Program-made: the position numbers and the translations under genes
Notes under the pieces: model-generated
What the model was told of the DNA's origin: nothing
The model's database searches: none
What the model saw: the letters and a program-made list of their open reading frames with translations, nothing else
From: Phycisphaerae bacterium
GTDB taxonomy: Bacteria; Planctomycetota; Phycisphaerae; Sedimentisphaerales; SG8-4
Direction: 5' to 3'
Assembly (NCBI GenBank): GCA_030603035.1
Contig: JAUVYQ010000096.1
Coordinates: 1 to 9,914, forward strand
DNA length: 9,914 nucleotides
Part shown: piece by piece, positions 1 through 4,819 of the stretch
How the letters are laid out: every line of letters starts with the position of its first letter
Numbering within the stretch: the stretch's first letter is position 1

Positions 1-76
1 AGCAACAGCAGCAATAGCAACCAGCAACAGCAGCAATAGCAACCAGCAACAGCAGCAATAGCAACCAGCAACAGCA
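1..76. repeat. 22-bp tandem repeat array, left end
   Basis: Three perfect head-to-tail copies of a 22-bp unit (AGCAACAGCAG then CAATAGCAACC) occupy 1-66, and a partial fourth runs to 76. The same array ends the window at 9805-9914, and the final unit there finishes exactly where unit 1 begins. The unit has one T in 22 bases and is almost all AGC/AAC/AAT triplets plus one extra base, so the reading frame shifts in each copy and a coding role is unlikely. A period of 22 bp (two helical turns) is typical of plasmid iterons, but no Rep gene is visible, so origin function is inference. Confidence 0.95.
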
Positions 77-109
77 TCTATCGCACACAATCGCTACAAC
101 ACCTGTAAC

Positions 110-163
110 CAGCATATATACCCCCAGCATCTAAAAATCGAGACCCCAGCATATAAAAATCGA
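110..163. repeat. Degenerate CAGCAT repeats beside the array
   Basis: CAGCAT occurs at 110, 125 and 147. The last two lie in a 22-bp direct repeat sharing CAGCAT-TAAAAATCGAG, which matches the period of the neighbouring array but not its sequence. An ATCGAGGA word also occurs before the start codon at 8515. No function is evident; it could be a decayed edge of the array or a protein-binding site. Confidence 0.5.
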
Positions 164-214
164 GGATGAACCAAATCAAAACCATCGGTTTCGGGGGGCA
201 TAGCCCTGGTACAG

Positions 215-399
215 CTGCGCCGGCCTATATGGCCGCCTTGCATTGCACCCCATCCTCATTCTGCGCCGGCTCACTGCCGGCTTCGAGTATCATAGCTGAG
301 CGCTGCGCGGGCTTACTGCCCGCTTGCGTTGGACGCCATTCTAATTCTGCGCTTGCCATAGGCAAGCTTCGCACATCCGACATCGTCCGCAATCGGACG
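215..399 (+). ncRNA. Array of five small hairpins with covarying arms
   Basis: CTGCGC occurs at 215, 261, 303 and 347 (intervals 46, 42 and 44), and each copy runs straight into a hairpin. Core stems are CGGCC/GGCCG (221-235, loop TATAT), GCCGGC/GCCGGC (265-281, loop TCACT), GCGGGC/GCCCGC (307-323, loop TTACT) and GCTTGCC/GGCAAGC (351-367, loop ATA). A fifth, CGTCCG/CGGACG with loop CAAT, lies at 384-399. Bases 238-266 and 324-352 match at 24 of 29 positions, so an 86-bp unit of two hairpins was duplicated. The arms differ between copies yet stay fully paired, which implies selection on structure in RNA or single-stranded DNA. A terminator follows at 443-482. The RNA strand is inferred from the terminator; the array could equally act as DNA. 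Confidence 0.6.
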
Positions 400-442
400 C
401 CACATCGACTTCTAAGCGCTCTGTTCAATTGCCCGCCCACCC

Positions 443-482
443 AAAAAAAAGCCAAGCGAAAAAACCTCGCTTGTCTTTTTTT
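443..482. terminator. Intrinsic terminator, possibly bidirectional
   Basis: The stem CAAGCG (453-458) / CGCTTG (468-473) has a 9-base loop, is preceded by A8 (443-450) and followed by TC plus T7 (476-482). The A-tract and T-tract let it work on both strands. It would end a plus-strand transcript through the hairpin array. Confidence 0.7.
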
Positions 483-564
483 CTCCCCTAGGACACACAG
501 CATCCGTTATATCTACTCAACGCTGTTGCTTTTTAGGTTTTTTCTCCGTATCGGTTTTCGACAA

Positions 565-634
565 TTTTATTTCTTAATTTTTAAAGCTGCAACGATATCG
601 CAGCTTAAAACAAAAAATTAAGAAAAAAATAAAA
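565..634. repeat. Long AT-rich inverted repeat with GC core
   Basis: The core arms AAGCTGC (584-590) and GCAGCTT (600-606) enclose a loop containing GATATC. Outside them, CTTAATTTTT (573-582) pairs with AAAAATTAAG (613-622), and TTTTATTT (565-572) can pair with the A/T run to 634, with small bulges. Total span is about 70 bases. Neither strand shows the usual GC-stem plus immediate T-run, so an ordinary terminator is only one option; a cruciform or origin element fits as well. No function can be assigned. Confidence 0.6.
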
Positions 635-740
635 CCAAAACTACGAAAAAACCAAAAAACAACAGCAAACCCATTATGACATCGAACCATATACGCTTCG
701 GCGGTACTTTCCCTCGACTCCACTGGGCATTCGCAGTTTC

Positions 741-1302
741 GAAAAACACCGTTGGCCGGTTGGCCGGTGTTCTCTTTGGAAGCCGAAAAACACGGCTAAG
801 CTTTTCAAATTTGGCGGAACCAGGCGAAAAAAGGGCTCGCAAATCGTCTTATTTTTTTCGCCTTTTGATTTCTGGCCGGTGCCGGCAGTTGAGCCAGGAC
901 AACACTGGGACATTCAGATTTGGCCAGAATCAATTCCGCCAAACACCGGAGCCGACCACGACCCCAAGCCGTCCGTTCGCCTGCTCACTACCGACTAACC
1001 AGGGGTCCCGCCCGGCTCCGCCCGCCGCATTCGGCGGGACAACATTCTTGGTCACACCGGAACGGCCCCGTTGTCTTCAAGGTGACTACAAGTCTCCGCC
1101 TTGTAGCCCCCCTGTACATCGCTCAAAGAATTATTTCCGGCCGTCCTGCAAAATCACGCCAAAATAACGCCCTTTTTGTCATTCAATTTTGCTCCAGGAC
1201 TTGGATACGACACCACCGGAAATGGCCACTCCGTGCCCTTGAGCTATAAAACAACGTCAATTTGCTAACCCCAATGGGTCACTCGTGGGTTAGCAAGTTT
1301 TT
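741..1302 (+). ncRNA. Candidate large structured RNA or long leader
   Basis: This protein-free stretch contains many nested stems. TTTGGCGGAA (810-819) pairs with TTCCGCCAAA (934-943) and encloses AGGCGAAAAAA/TTTTTTCGCCT (822-832/853-863) and CTGGC/GCCAG (872-876/893-897). CCGGTGTT (764-771) can extend the outer helix by pairing with AACACCGG (942-949), or pair locally with 745-750. Further stems are AGCCG/CGGCT (781-797), CCCGCCG/CGGCGGG (1021-1038) and CTACAAG/CTTGTAG (1086-1106). ATTTCCGG/CCGGAAAT (1133-1140/1216-1223) encloses GTCCT-GCAAAAT/ATTTTGC-(TCC)-AGGAC (1143-1154/1186-1200). The region ends in an intrinsic terminator. No promoter is certain, so the left edge is approximate, and no known RNA family is recognised. 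Confidence 0.5.
1262..1302 (+). terminator. Strong intrinsic terminator or attenuator
   Basis: A perfect 10-bp stem TTGCTAACCC (1262-1271) / GGGTTAGCAA (1287-1296) is followed by G and T5 (1298-1302). The 5' arm's ACCC (1268-1271) can alternatively pair with GGGT (1276-1279) in the loop. Only three bases separate the T-tract from the Shine-Dalgarno sequence of the next gene (GGAAGG, 1306-1311), so transcription from the left reaches that gene only by read-through. Confidence 0.85.
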
Positions 1303-1318
1303 ACTGGAAGGTCCAAAA

Positions 1319-1420
1319 ATGAGCTTTTTTTTTGAAGATGAGATATGGTGGCTGGAGATTTTGAAGTTTGGCGTCAGGGTCCTCGTCTTTCTGATTACTG
1401 GCTGCCCTCGGAGTGATTAA
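1319..1420 (+). CDS. 33-aa hydrophobic micro-protein, unknown
   Basis: It begins with ATG seven bases after GGAAGG (1306-1311). The peptide has an acidic, Trp-containing N-terminus (MSFFFEDEIWWLEI) and then a hydrophobic stretch (FGVRVLVFLITG), so it may sit at the membrane. It lies directly behind the 1262-1302 terminator and three bases before the next micro-ORF, as in an operon. Evidence for coding is the ribosome binding site and the spacing; no family is recognised. Read-through attenuation would be its likely control. Confidence 0.45.
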   Translation: MSFFFEDEIWWLEILKFGVRVLVFLITGCPRSD

Positions 1421-1423
1421 ACT

Positions 1424-1558
1424 ATGTCTGTAAGTGTTTTAGAGCTTGCATATCGGATTGTTGCTGGTGAGCCATTACCAGATGATACTCCCTACGACGA
1501 TCTTTGTGATGCAATCCAACTGGCAATCCGAATCAATTGCCCCTCATGTTCCGAATAA
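1424..1558 (+). CDS. 44-aa micro-protein ending in CPSC, unknown
   Basis: ATG follows GGAG (1410-1413), which lies inside the end of the previous ORF, so the two are probably translationally coupled. The peptide looks helical and amphipathic (SVLELAYRIVAG, DDLCDAIQLAIRI) and ends with CPSCSE, a single CxxC knuckle like those common in this element's small proteins. One CxxC cannot make a full tetrahedral zinc site unless the protein dimerises or uses Cys29. No family is recognised. Confidence 0.5.
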   Translation: MSVSVLELAYRIVAGEPLPDDTPYDDLCDAIQLAIRINCPSCSE

Positions 1559-1696
1559 CGACGCCCCAGCCACCCCAGGATGGACGAACGATGCTCCGTC
1601 CGACCCTTGGGATGGGTCACTTGTCAGTAAAAACGTCGTCTTCCATACAAACCACGACTCAAACCTGCGCTGCTCTTTGGCGATCACCCAAAAAAG

Positions 1697-1773
1697 GTCG
1701 TAAAAAAATAGTCGTTTTTCCCTTGACATTAAAGTCGTCTTATGATATATACCGATGATAGTTATGTCGTCTT
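1697..1773. repeat. GTCGT direct repeats across a promoter
   Basis: GTCGT occurs at 1697, 1711, 1734 and 1766; the last two are the longer GTCGTCTT, and another GTCGTCTT lies at 1635. The copies sit upstream of, inside and downstream of the 1723-1751 promoter, as direct-repeat operators would. Spacing is irregular (14, 23 and 32 bases), so chance is not excluded. Confidence 0.35.
1723..1751 (+). promoter_or_regulatory. Sigma-70-type promoter for the small-gene block
   Basis: A consensus -35 TTGACA (1723-1728), a 17-bp spacer and a -10 TATATA (1746-1751) lie 43 bases before the ATG at 1795. It would drive the Cys-rich mini-genes and probably the recombinase, as no terminator with a T-tract intervenes before 3824. 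Confidence 0.7.
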
Positions 1774-1794
1774 GAAATTTGAAGGGAAAAAACC

Positions 1795-1959
1795 ATGACA
1801 ATCTTCACCTGCAAATCCTGTGCTGATTGCGATAAGTGTTTTTTTATAGCTGAGTTCAAAGACAAAAAATGTGATCATCCCTTCCACTGCCCAATAACCA
1901 GAGACCGATGCGACTGGGTCCAGGCGGATTCAGACGACGAAGGTCCACCAGAAACGTAA
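1795..1959 (+). CDS. 54-aa Cys-rich mini-protein, zinc-binding type
   Basis: The start is ATG after AAGGG-AAAAAACC, a leader shared with three other genes here. Cysteines are dense: TCKSCADCDKC (Cys6, 9, 12, 15) and then Cys26, His28, His31, Cys32 and Cys39, enough for two metal sites. The tail is acidic and Pro-rich. It is the first gene after the 1723 promoter, and its stop is 11 bases before the next ATG. Zinc binding is inferred from the Cys/His spacing; the role (regulator, or phage-type host-takeover protein) is unknown. It is too short and too densely encoded with Cys pairs to look like a chance ORF. Confidence 0.7.
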   Translation: MTIFTCKSCADCDKCFFIAEFKDKKCDHPFHCPITRDRCDWVQADSDDEGPPET

Positions 1960-1970
1960 GGAGAAAAACC

Positions 1971-2129
1971 ATGAGAAAATTCATCTGTACCGAATGTGGC
2001 TATCCGAAACCATGTGTTTTTTATTGTCAATACGATGACCTCGTCAGCACCAGTGAGCTCGATTGCCCTATGCGTACCAACTTCAGGCGATTCATCGAAA
2101 CAGACGATACCGGAGAGCCAGTAAAATAA
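1971..2129 (+). CDS. 52-aa zinc-ribbon-like mini-protein, copy 1
   Basis: It begins MRKFICTECGYPKPC, with CxxCG at residues 6-9 and further Cys at 15, 19 and 32. An in-frame GTG upstream exists at 1908, but AAGGAG-AAAAACC directly before the ATG fixes the start here. It has the same length as the 2224-2382 protein and shares MRKFIC-x-x-CG-x-P with it. The 31 bases from its ribosome binding site into codon 6 are identical in both genes. A GGGCGAT/ATCGCCC hairpin follows the gene. It is a tandem duplicate; metal binding is inferred and no named family is recognised. Confidence 0.75.
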   Translation: MRKFICTECGYPKPCVFYCQYDDLVSTSELDCPMRTNFRRFIETDDTGEPVK

Positions 2130-2147
2130 CCAAAAGTGACAATTTTC

Positions 2148-2169
2148 GGGCGATAAAAGGTCATCGCCC
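2148..2169 (+). other. Intercistronic hairpin
   Basis: The stem GGGCGAT (2148-2154) / ATCGCCC (2163-2169) has an 8-base loop. No T-run follows directly (the nearest T6 begins about 15 bases later), so it looks more like an mRNA-stabilising or partial-termination hairpin than a full terminator. Confidence 0.5.
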
Positions 2170-2223
2170 TCTAATCCTCTAACGATTTTTTGTGTTATTA
2201 AAGACAAAAAAAGGAGAAAAACC

Positions 2224-2382
2224 ATGAGAAAATTCATCTGTTCTTGGTGTGGCCACCCGGAAGAATGCCGATGTAGCTTCTTAGAGGAAGTTACACCCCA
2301 CGAACGCCGACTACGATGCCCGAACCCTGAGCTCATCGCTCACTGGCAAGAAGTGTCCAATGATGAAGGAGACGAACATTGA
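2224..2382 (+). CDS. 52-aa zinc-ribbon-like mini-protein, copy 2
   Basis: It begins MRKFICSWCGHPEEC and carries Cys at 6, 9, 15, 17 and 32. It is a paralogue of the 1971 gene: equal length, the same N-terminal metal knuckle, Cys32 in a matching CP context, but a diverged middle and tail. Bases 2211-2241 equal 1958-1988 exactly, indicating recent duplication or gene conversion limited to the leader and first codons. Its stop TGA overlaps the TTG start of the next ORF, and GAAGGAG near its 3' end serves that ORF. Confidence 0.75.
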   Translation: MRKFICSWCGHPEECRCSFLEEVTPHERRLRCPNPELIAHWQEVSNDEGDEH

Positions 2383-2474
2383 ACCTCCCCGAAACACCCT
2401 GGGTCACTTTTCTTGTACTCTTAATCAGCTTCATCATCTGGCTCATCTGCAAAATTCTATCGCACTTTTTTTAA
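2379..2474 (+). CDS. 31-aa single-pass membrane peptide, TTG start
   Basis: The frame TTG at 2379 overlaps the previous stop (TTGA) and lies seven bases after GAAGGAG (2365-2371), an ideal spacing. The peptide is a short polar head (MNLPETPW), then about 18 hydrophobic residues (VTFLVLLISFIIWLIC) and a short KILSHFF tail: one transmembrane helix. Size and form recall small phage or plasmid membrane peptides (toxin, holin-like or superinfection factor), but none can be named. The overlap and ribosome binding site support coding despite the rare start codon. Confidence 0.55.
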   Translation: MNLPETPWVTFLVLLISFIIWLICKILSHFF

Positions 2475-2483
2475 GAAGAAATC

Positions 2484-2741
2484 ATGAAAGGCTTCGAAAC
2501 CCCAAACGAATGTATCGAGAGAGCAGCCGAAGCTATCAAACTCGGTCACGAATCCGGTATCCTCAAAGGCCACCTGTGTTTTTTCGGCTGCTCTTTTGCT
2601 TATCGACAAAACAACCACACCACCGTTAATCATGCCATCATCATGAACATCGACCACAAAATGGCCAGCGAAGGCCTGTCAACAGACGAATGGAACCAAC
2701 TCAATACCAACCTTTGGAACTTTTTTAAGGAGCTCATATGA
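2484..2741 (+). CDS. 85-aa protein, unknown
   Basis: The start is ATG with a weak AAGAAG ahead of it. The N-terminal part is helical (ECIERAAEAIKLGHESG), a central segment has paired Cys (CFFGC), and the C-terminal part is again helical and ends in WNFFKELI. Its stop overlaps the next start in an ATGA, and GGAG before that point serves the next gene, so it sits firmly in the operon. No family is recognised and no catalytic motif is evident. Confidence 0.65.
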   Translation: MKGFETPNECIERAAEAIKLGHESGILKGHLCFFGCSFAYRQNNHTTVNHAIIMNIDHKMASEGLSTDEWNQLNTNLWNFFKELI

Positions 2742-2920
2742 CCAATTTTGACAAAAAATTACCCGGTGACTGCTGTAGCTGCTTCTACCACCAAATACGA
2801 TGGCAACTCCTTATCTCCTGTGAAAATTCGAACTCCGACCACCACAAACACGTGTTACATCGTTTCCACCCCGCATGTAAATATTTTTTACGTAAAACCA
2901 AAAAGGAGACTCCAAAATGA
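2738..2920 (+). CDS. 60-aa Cys/His-rich mini-protein, unknown
   Basis: ATG overlaps the previous stop as ATGA, with AAGGAG just upstream. It carries CCSC (Cys12, 13 and 15), Cys28, a His cluster ([10 protein letters not shown]), a later Cys and a basic tail (RKTKKETPK). The pattern suggests a metal-binding, possibly nucleic-acid-binding mini-protein. Its stop overlaps the recombinase start (AAAATGA), so the two are translationally coupled; a helper or directionality role is tempting but has no sequence proof. A competing ORF in another frame (2748-2945) lacks this coupling. Confidence 0.6.
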   Translation: MTNFDKKLPGDCCSCFYHQIRWQLLISCENSNSDHHKHVLHRFHPACKYFLRKTKKETPK

Positions 2921-3531
2921 GCAAACAAATCGAATGCCTAACTGAAAAACAATGCCTCGAACTCATCGATTTTTTAGCTGGAGACTGGCCAACCAACGGC
3001 TGGGTGTTGAAGCGTCTCAGAAACTACACTATGATACTGCTTATGCTCGACGCCGGCCTTCGTGTCGGCGAAGTCTCGAAACTCACTCGTAGCTGTGTCA
3101 TGTTCGCCGGCCAATTCTGTGACAAAGTTGTCATACCAGCCAGCATAGCCAAAACTAAAGTTGAACGAACCATCCCTATGACCTACCGACTACAGGAAGC
3201 TATCAAAATGATGGATCAAAAAATCTGGCAATTCGATGAACGCCGTACCGAGGAATTTGCTTTTTATGGCCCCCTCAAATATCGATGCCTTTCGGTTCGT
3301 CAAATTCAGCGAATGGTAACTCAGACCTCTTTTGATGCGCTCGGTGTCACCATCCATCCCCACGTCCTCAGACACACCTTCGCCACTCGATTGATGTCAA
3401 GAACCAACATCCGAATCGTTCAACAGCTGCTCGGTCATAAATCAATTCAAAGCACTCAAATCTACACCCATCCAAACAACCAGGACCTCATAACCGCCAT
3501 CGACTCACTGAATGGTAATAATGAAACTTAA
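2917..3531 (+). CDS. Short tyrosine recombinase (catalytic domain only)
   Basis: This is a tyrosine site-specific recombinase of the XerC/phage integrase fold, which breaks and rejoins DNA through a 3'-phosphotyrosine. Visible active-site elements are Arg49 ([12 protein letters not shown]), a beta-hairpin Lys (79 or 81, [11 protein letters not shown]), HxxR at His149/Arg152 ([11 protein letters not shown]), His174 (LLGHKS) and nucleophile Tyr183 (IYTHP). All are present, so it should be active. At 204 aa it is about 100 residues shorter than XerC; the N-terminal core-binding (SAM-like) domain is reduced to about 25 residues. The start is well fixed by AAAAGGAG (2901-2908) and the ATGA overlap with the upstream gene, so it is not simply truncated by start choice. 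The complex repeat site at 3786-3950 is a plausible target. Confidence 0.95.
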   Translation: MSKQIECLTEKQCLELIDFLAGDWPTNGWVLKRLRNYTMILLMLDAGLRVGEVSKLTRSCVMFAGQFCDKVVIPASIAKTKVERTIPMTYRLQEAIKMMDQKIWQFDERRTEEFAFYGPLKYRCLSVRQIQRMVTQTSFDALGVTIHPHVLRHTFATRLMSRTNIRIVQQLLGHKSIQSTQIYTHPNNQDLITAIDSLNGNNET

Positions 3532-3544
3532 TCCGAGGTATAAC

Positions 3545-3778
3545 ATGAGGTTGAAAACTTACCAAAACAACACAGAAAAGTACTTTATCGGCAAAAAAGT
3601 CCGAACAACAATAAAATTACAAAACGGTTTACTTGTCATCCCCCCGGGCTCTATCTGCACAATAACACGTAAATTTGGCGGTTTTAATTTAGTCTCTGAG
3701 CCCTGCGAACATTGCGGTGTACGAATACGAATAAGCCGAGTCCCCCACATCGATGTCGAATTAGTCTCAAAAAAATAA
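3545..3778 (+). CDS. 77-aa CxxC protein, SH3-like beta fold likely
   Basis: An ATG at 3512 would overlap the recombinase, but GAGG (3535-3538) six bases before 3545 favours the shorter form. The protein reads as successive beta strands: GKKVRTTIKLQNGLLVIPPG, CTITRKFGGFNLV, CEHCGVRIRISRV, HIDVELV. The IPPGSICTI-RKFGGFNLV pattern resembles small KOW/SH3-like barrels in phage genomes, with a CEHC knuckle inserted. It is the last gene before the 3824 terminator. Function unknown; nucleic-acid or protein binding is a guess from the fold pattern. Confidence 0.7.
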   Translation: MRLKTYQNNTEKYFIGKKVRTTIKLQNGLLVIPPGSICTITRKFGGFNLVSEPCEHCGVRIRISRVPHIDVELVSKK

Positions 3779-3823
3779 ATCCACCCTGTTAGTAAAACTG
3801 TGAATTGCCTGTGAAATTACTGT

Positions 3824-3860
3824 AAAGAAACGGCCATTCAAACGACCGTTTCTTTTTTTT
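3824..3860 (+). terminator. Intrinsic terminator of the recombinase block
   Basis: The stem AAAGAAACGG (3824-3833) / CCGTTTCTTT (3846-3855) is followed by a T-run to 3860. It ends the transcript carrying the small genes and recombinase, and it lies inside the compound repeat site. Confidence 0.85.
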
Positions 3861-3897
3861 CTGTGAAATCCACACCTTTTCTAACAGCAAACCTAAC

Positions 3898-3928
3898 AGC
3901 TTTACCCCCCCCTCTGGGGGGGGTAGCT
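3898..3928. other. C8/G8 perfect hairpin
   Basis: C8 (3905-3912), loop TCT and G8 (3916-3923) are flanked by pairing AGCT (3898-3901) / AGCT (3925-3928) with a 2-base bulge. It is unusually GC-pure for this AT-moderate window and forms the centre of the TCTGTGAAATC inverted repeat. No T-run follows, so it is not a terminator. Confidence 0.75.
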
Positions 3929-3981
3929 CAAGATTTCACAGATCTAACAGACCATACTACTACTACGATAAGATAAGTCTT

Positions 3982-3987
3982 TATAAT
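3982..3987 (+). promoter_or_regulatory. Possible -10 box for the 4031 gene
   Basis: A perfect TATAAT lies 44 bases before the ATG at 4031, downstream of a terminator, where a promoter is needed. No -35 close to consensus is seen 16-18 bases upstream, so it may be activator-dependent or fortuitous. Confidence 0.35.
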
Positions 3988-4030
3988 ATTATAGAAAATC
4001 AGTATCATGGAGGCAAAGGAGCAAAAAACC

Positions 4031-4489
4031 ATGGGCACACCATCAGACCCAACCGAACCGGATTATGAAGATGGAAACACCTGTGAAGCCTGTGAAGCCT
4101 CTATCTTCAACGATCACACCCCAAAGTACGTATCCGCCCATTTTGACGGTTACGATGTCTGTGCTCCTTTCGTACTCCCCGACTTTTCCGGACCATGGAT
4201 TCTAAGACAAGATGCCGACGCCGCTTGTATATGGGAGCTTATAATCACTCTAAACGGCGATGATTGGGATATCCGATGGGAAATCTCAACCGGTGATGCC
4301 GGCGAAGAAAGCAGACTTTCTGTCGGTCTTGACGCCGCCGAAATCTGGAACGGTGAAGATGCTTCGAAATGCGTCTCCAGCTTTTCAAACGAACAAACTT
4401 GTCCCGGTGGTTTTACCGGTGAAGGCACCGGAGCAATCCGTTGGGGCCCCGAAATCGATGAAGATGCTTATGATGACCAATTCCCATAG
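4031..4489 (+). CDS. 152-aa Cys-containing beta-rich protein, virion-like
   Basis: An upstream ATG (4007) would add eight residues, but AAAGGAG-CAAAAAACC directly before 4031 matches the leader of three other genes and fixes the start. The N-terminus is TCEACEAS (Cys18, 21), then TPKYVSAHFDGYDVC with Cys44, then alternating strands (PWILRQ, CIWELIITLNGDDWDIRWEIS, SRLSVGL), with Cys66, 114 and 124 in the later half. From memory, the pattern of a CxxC, TPxxY, a beta repeat and a Cys-Trp strand resembles uncharacterised proteins of metagenomic phage contigs; this was not searched. It is strongly acidic. A structural or extracellular role stabilised by disulfides or zinc is inference. Confidence 0.75.
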   Translation: MGTPSDPTEPDYEDGNTCEACEASIFNDHTPKYVSAHFDGYDVCAPFVLPDFSGPWILRQDADAACIWELIITLNGDDWDIRWEISTGDAGEESRLSVGLDAAEIWNGEDASKCVSSFSNEQTCPGGFTGEGTGAIRWGPEIDEDAYDDQFP

Positions 4490-4500
4490 AGAGGTTCGAA

Positions 4501-4704
4501 ATGCCATTCCCCGATTTATATTCTGGCTTGACCGACTGGCCCTGGATCATCCTCTACGACTACGGTTTTCTGAACGCCGAAAATACCAAGTACGATAAAG
4601 ACCCAATCGCGGATGATAACTTCTGTATCAAACTTGCGAACATCGAAGAACGCATGAATATACTCGTCAAATTCGACCCAACCTTAATCAACGCCGACCC
4701 TTAA
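4501..4704 (+). CDS. 67-aa protein, unknown
   Basis: ATG lies six bases after GAGAGG (4489-4494), which begins in the previous stop codon, so it is co-translated with the 4031 gene. The sequence has an aromatic start (MPFPDLYSGLTDWPWIILYDY) and a helical end (IKLANIEERMNILVKFDP). It is acidic, with no transmembrane segment or motif. No family is recognised. It closes this two-gene unit; a new promoter begins about 50 bases downstream. Confidence 0.65.
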   Translation: MPFPDLYSGLTDWPWIILYDYGFLNAENTKYDKDPIADDNFCIKLANIEERMNILVKFDPTLINADP

Positions 4705-4756
4705 CACCACTTCACACGAGTTCGGCCGTCCTCGGCCATCCTCGAAAACTTTTTTC

Positions 4757-4786
4757 TTGACAAAGACGGCTGTATTTGGTTATTTA
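4757..4786 (+). promoter_or_regulatory. Promoter of the virion-like operon
   Basis: TTGACA (4757-4762), an 18-bp spacer and TATTTA (4781-4786). It lies about 90 bases before the ATG at 4874 and is followed by a structured leader. It should drive the tightly packed genes 4874-8168, within which no terminator is seen. Confidence 0.6.
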
Positions 4787-4819
4787 AGAAAAACGGCCGT
4801 AGTACCCCCGTGGCGACTC

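Larger units (their letters stand above)
3786..3950. repeat. Compound repeat site after the recombinase gene
   Basis: Two words recur. CTGTGAA starts at 3798 and 3809, with CTGTAAA at 3820, giving three near-copies at exact 11-bp spacing; CTGTGAAAT recurs at 3861. An 11-bp perfect inverted repeat, TCTGTGAAATC (3860-3870) / GATTTCACAGA (3932-3942), encloses a C8/G8 hairpin. CTAACAG occurs at 3881, 3893 and 3944, with an inverted CTGTTAG at 3786. Such phased direct and inverted repeats beside a recombinase gene fit an attachment or resolution site with arm sites, or an iteron-type origin. Which of these it is cannot be decided here. Confidence 0.6.

Noticed and set aside
1..76. CRISPR array at the window ends
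   Set aside because: The repeats are contiguous with no spacers and no cas genes are present.
166..621. Plus-strand ORF of 151 codons, with a minus-strand ORF at 225-503 over the same bases
   Set aside because: Both run through the hairpin array and terminator. Their apparent repeats (for example AGSKPAQ and AGSEPAQ on the minus strand) are translations of the palindromes; there is no ribosome site at a usable distance.
618..842. Minus-strand ORF with a hydrophobic C-terminus
   Set aside because: It needs a TTG start without a ribosome site. The hydrophobic tail is just the A-rich tract at 620-670 read in reverse, and it would be the only minus-strand gene.
676..1249. Overlapping plus-strand ORFs 676-1167 and 920-1249
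   Set aside because: Composition is Pro/Arg/Ser-rich and low in information, there is no ribosome site, and the bases are fully used by nested stems.
1537..1758. Plus-strand ORF behind the 44-aa micro-ORF, in another frame
   Set aside because: It has no ribosome site, contains the promoter in its 3' end, and its Thr/Gln/Pro-rich sequence looks non-coding.
2748..2945. ORF overlapping the 60-aa Cys/His protein in another frame
   Set aside because: The 2738 frame has ATGA coupling on both sides and a ribosome site; this frame has neither.
3786..3950. Integron attC site
   Set aside because: ATCTAAC (3942-3948) and ACCTAAC (3891-3897) fit the RYYYAAC inverse core, but the only candidate partner, GTTAGTA (3789-3795), does not fit GTTRRRY and the order is reversed. 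The recombinase also shows no insert typical of IntI.
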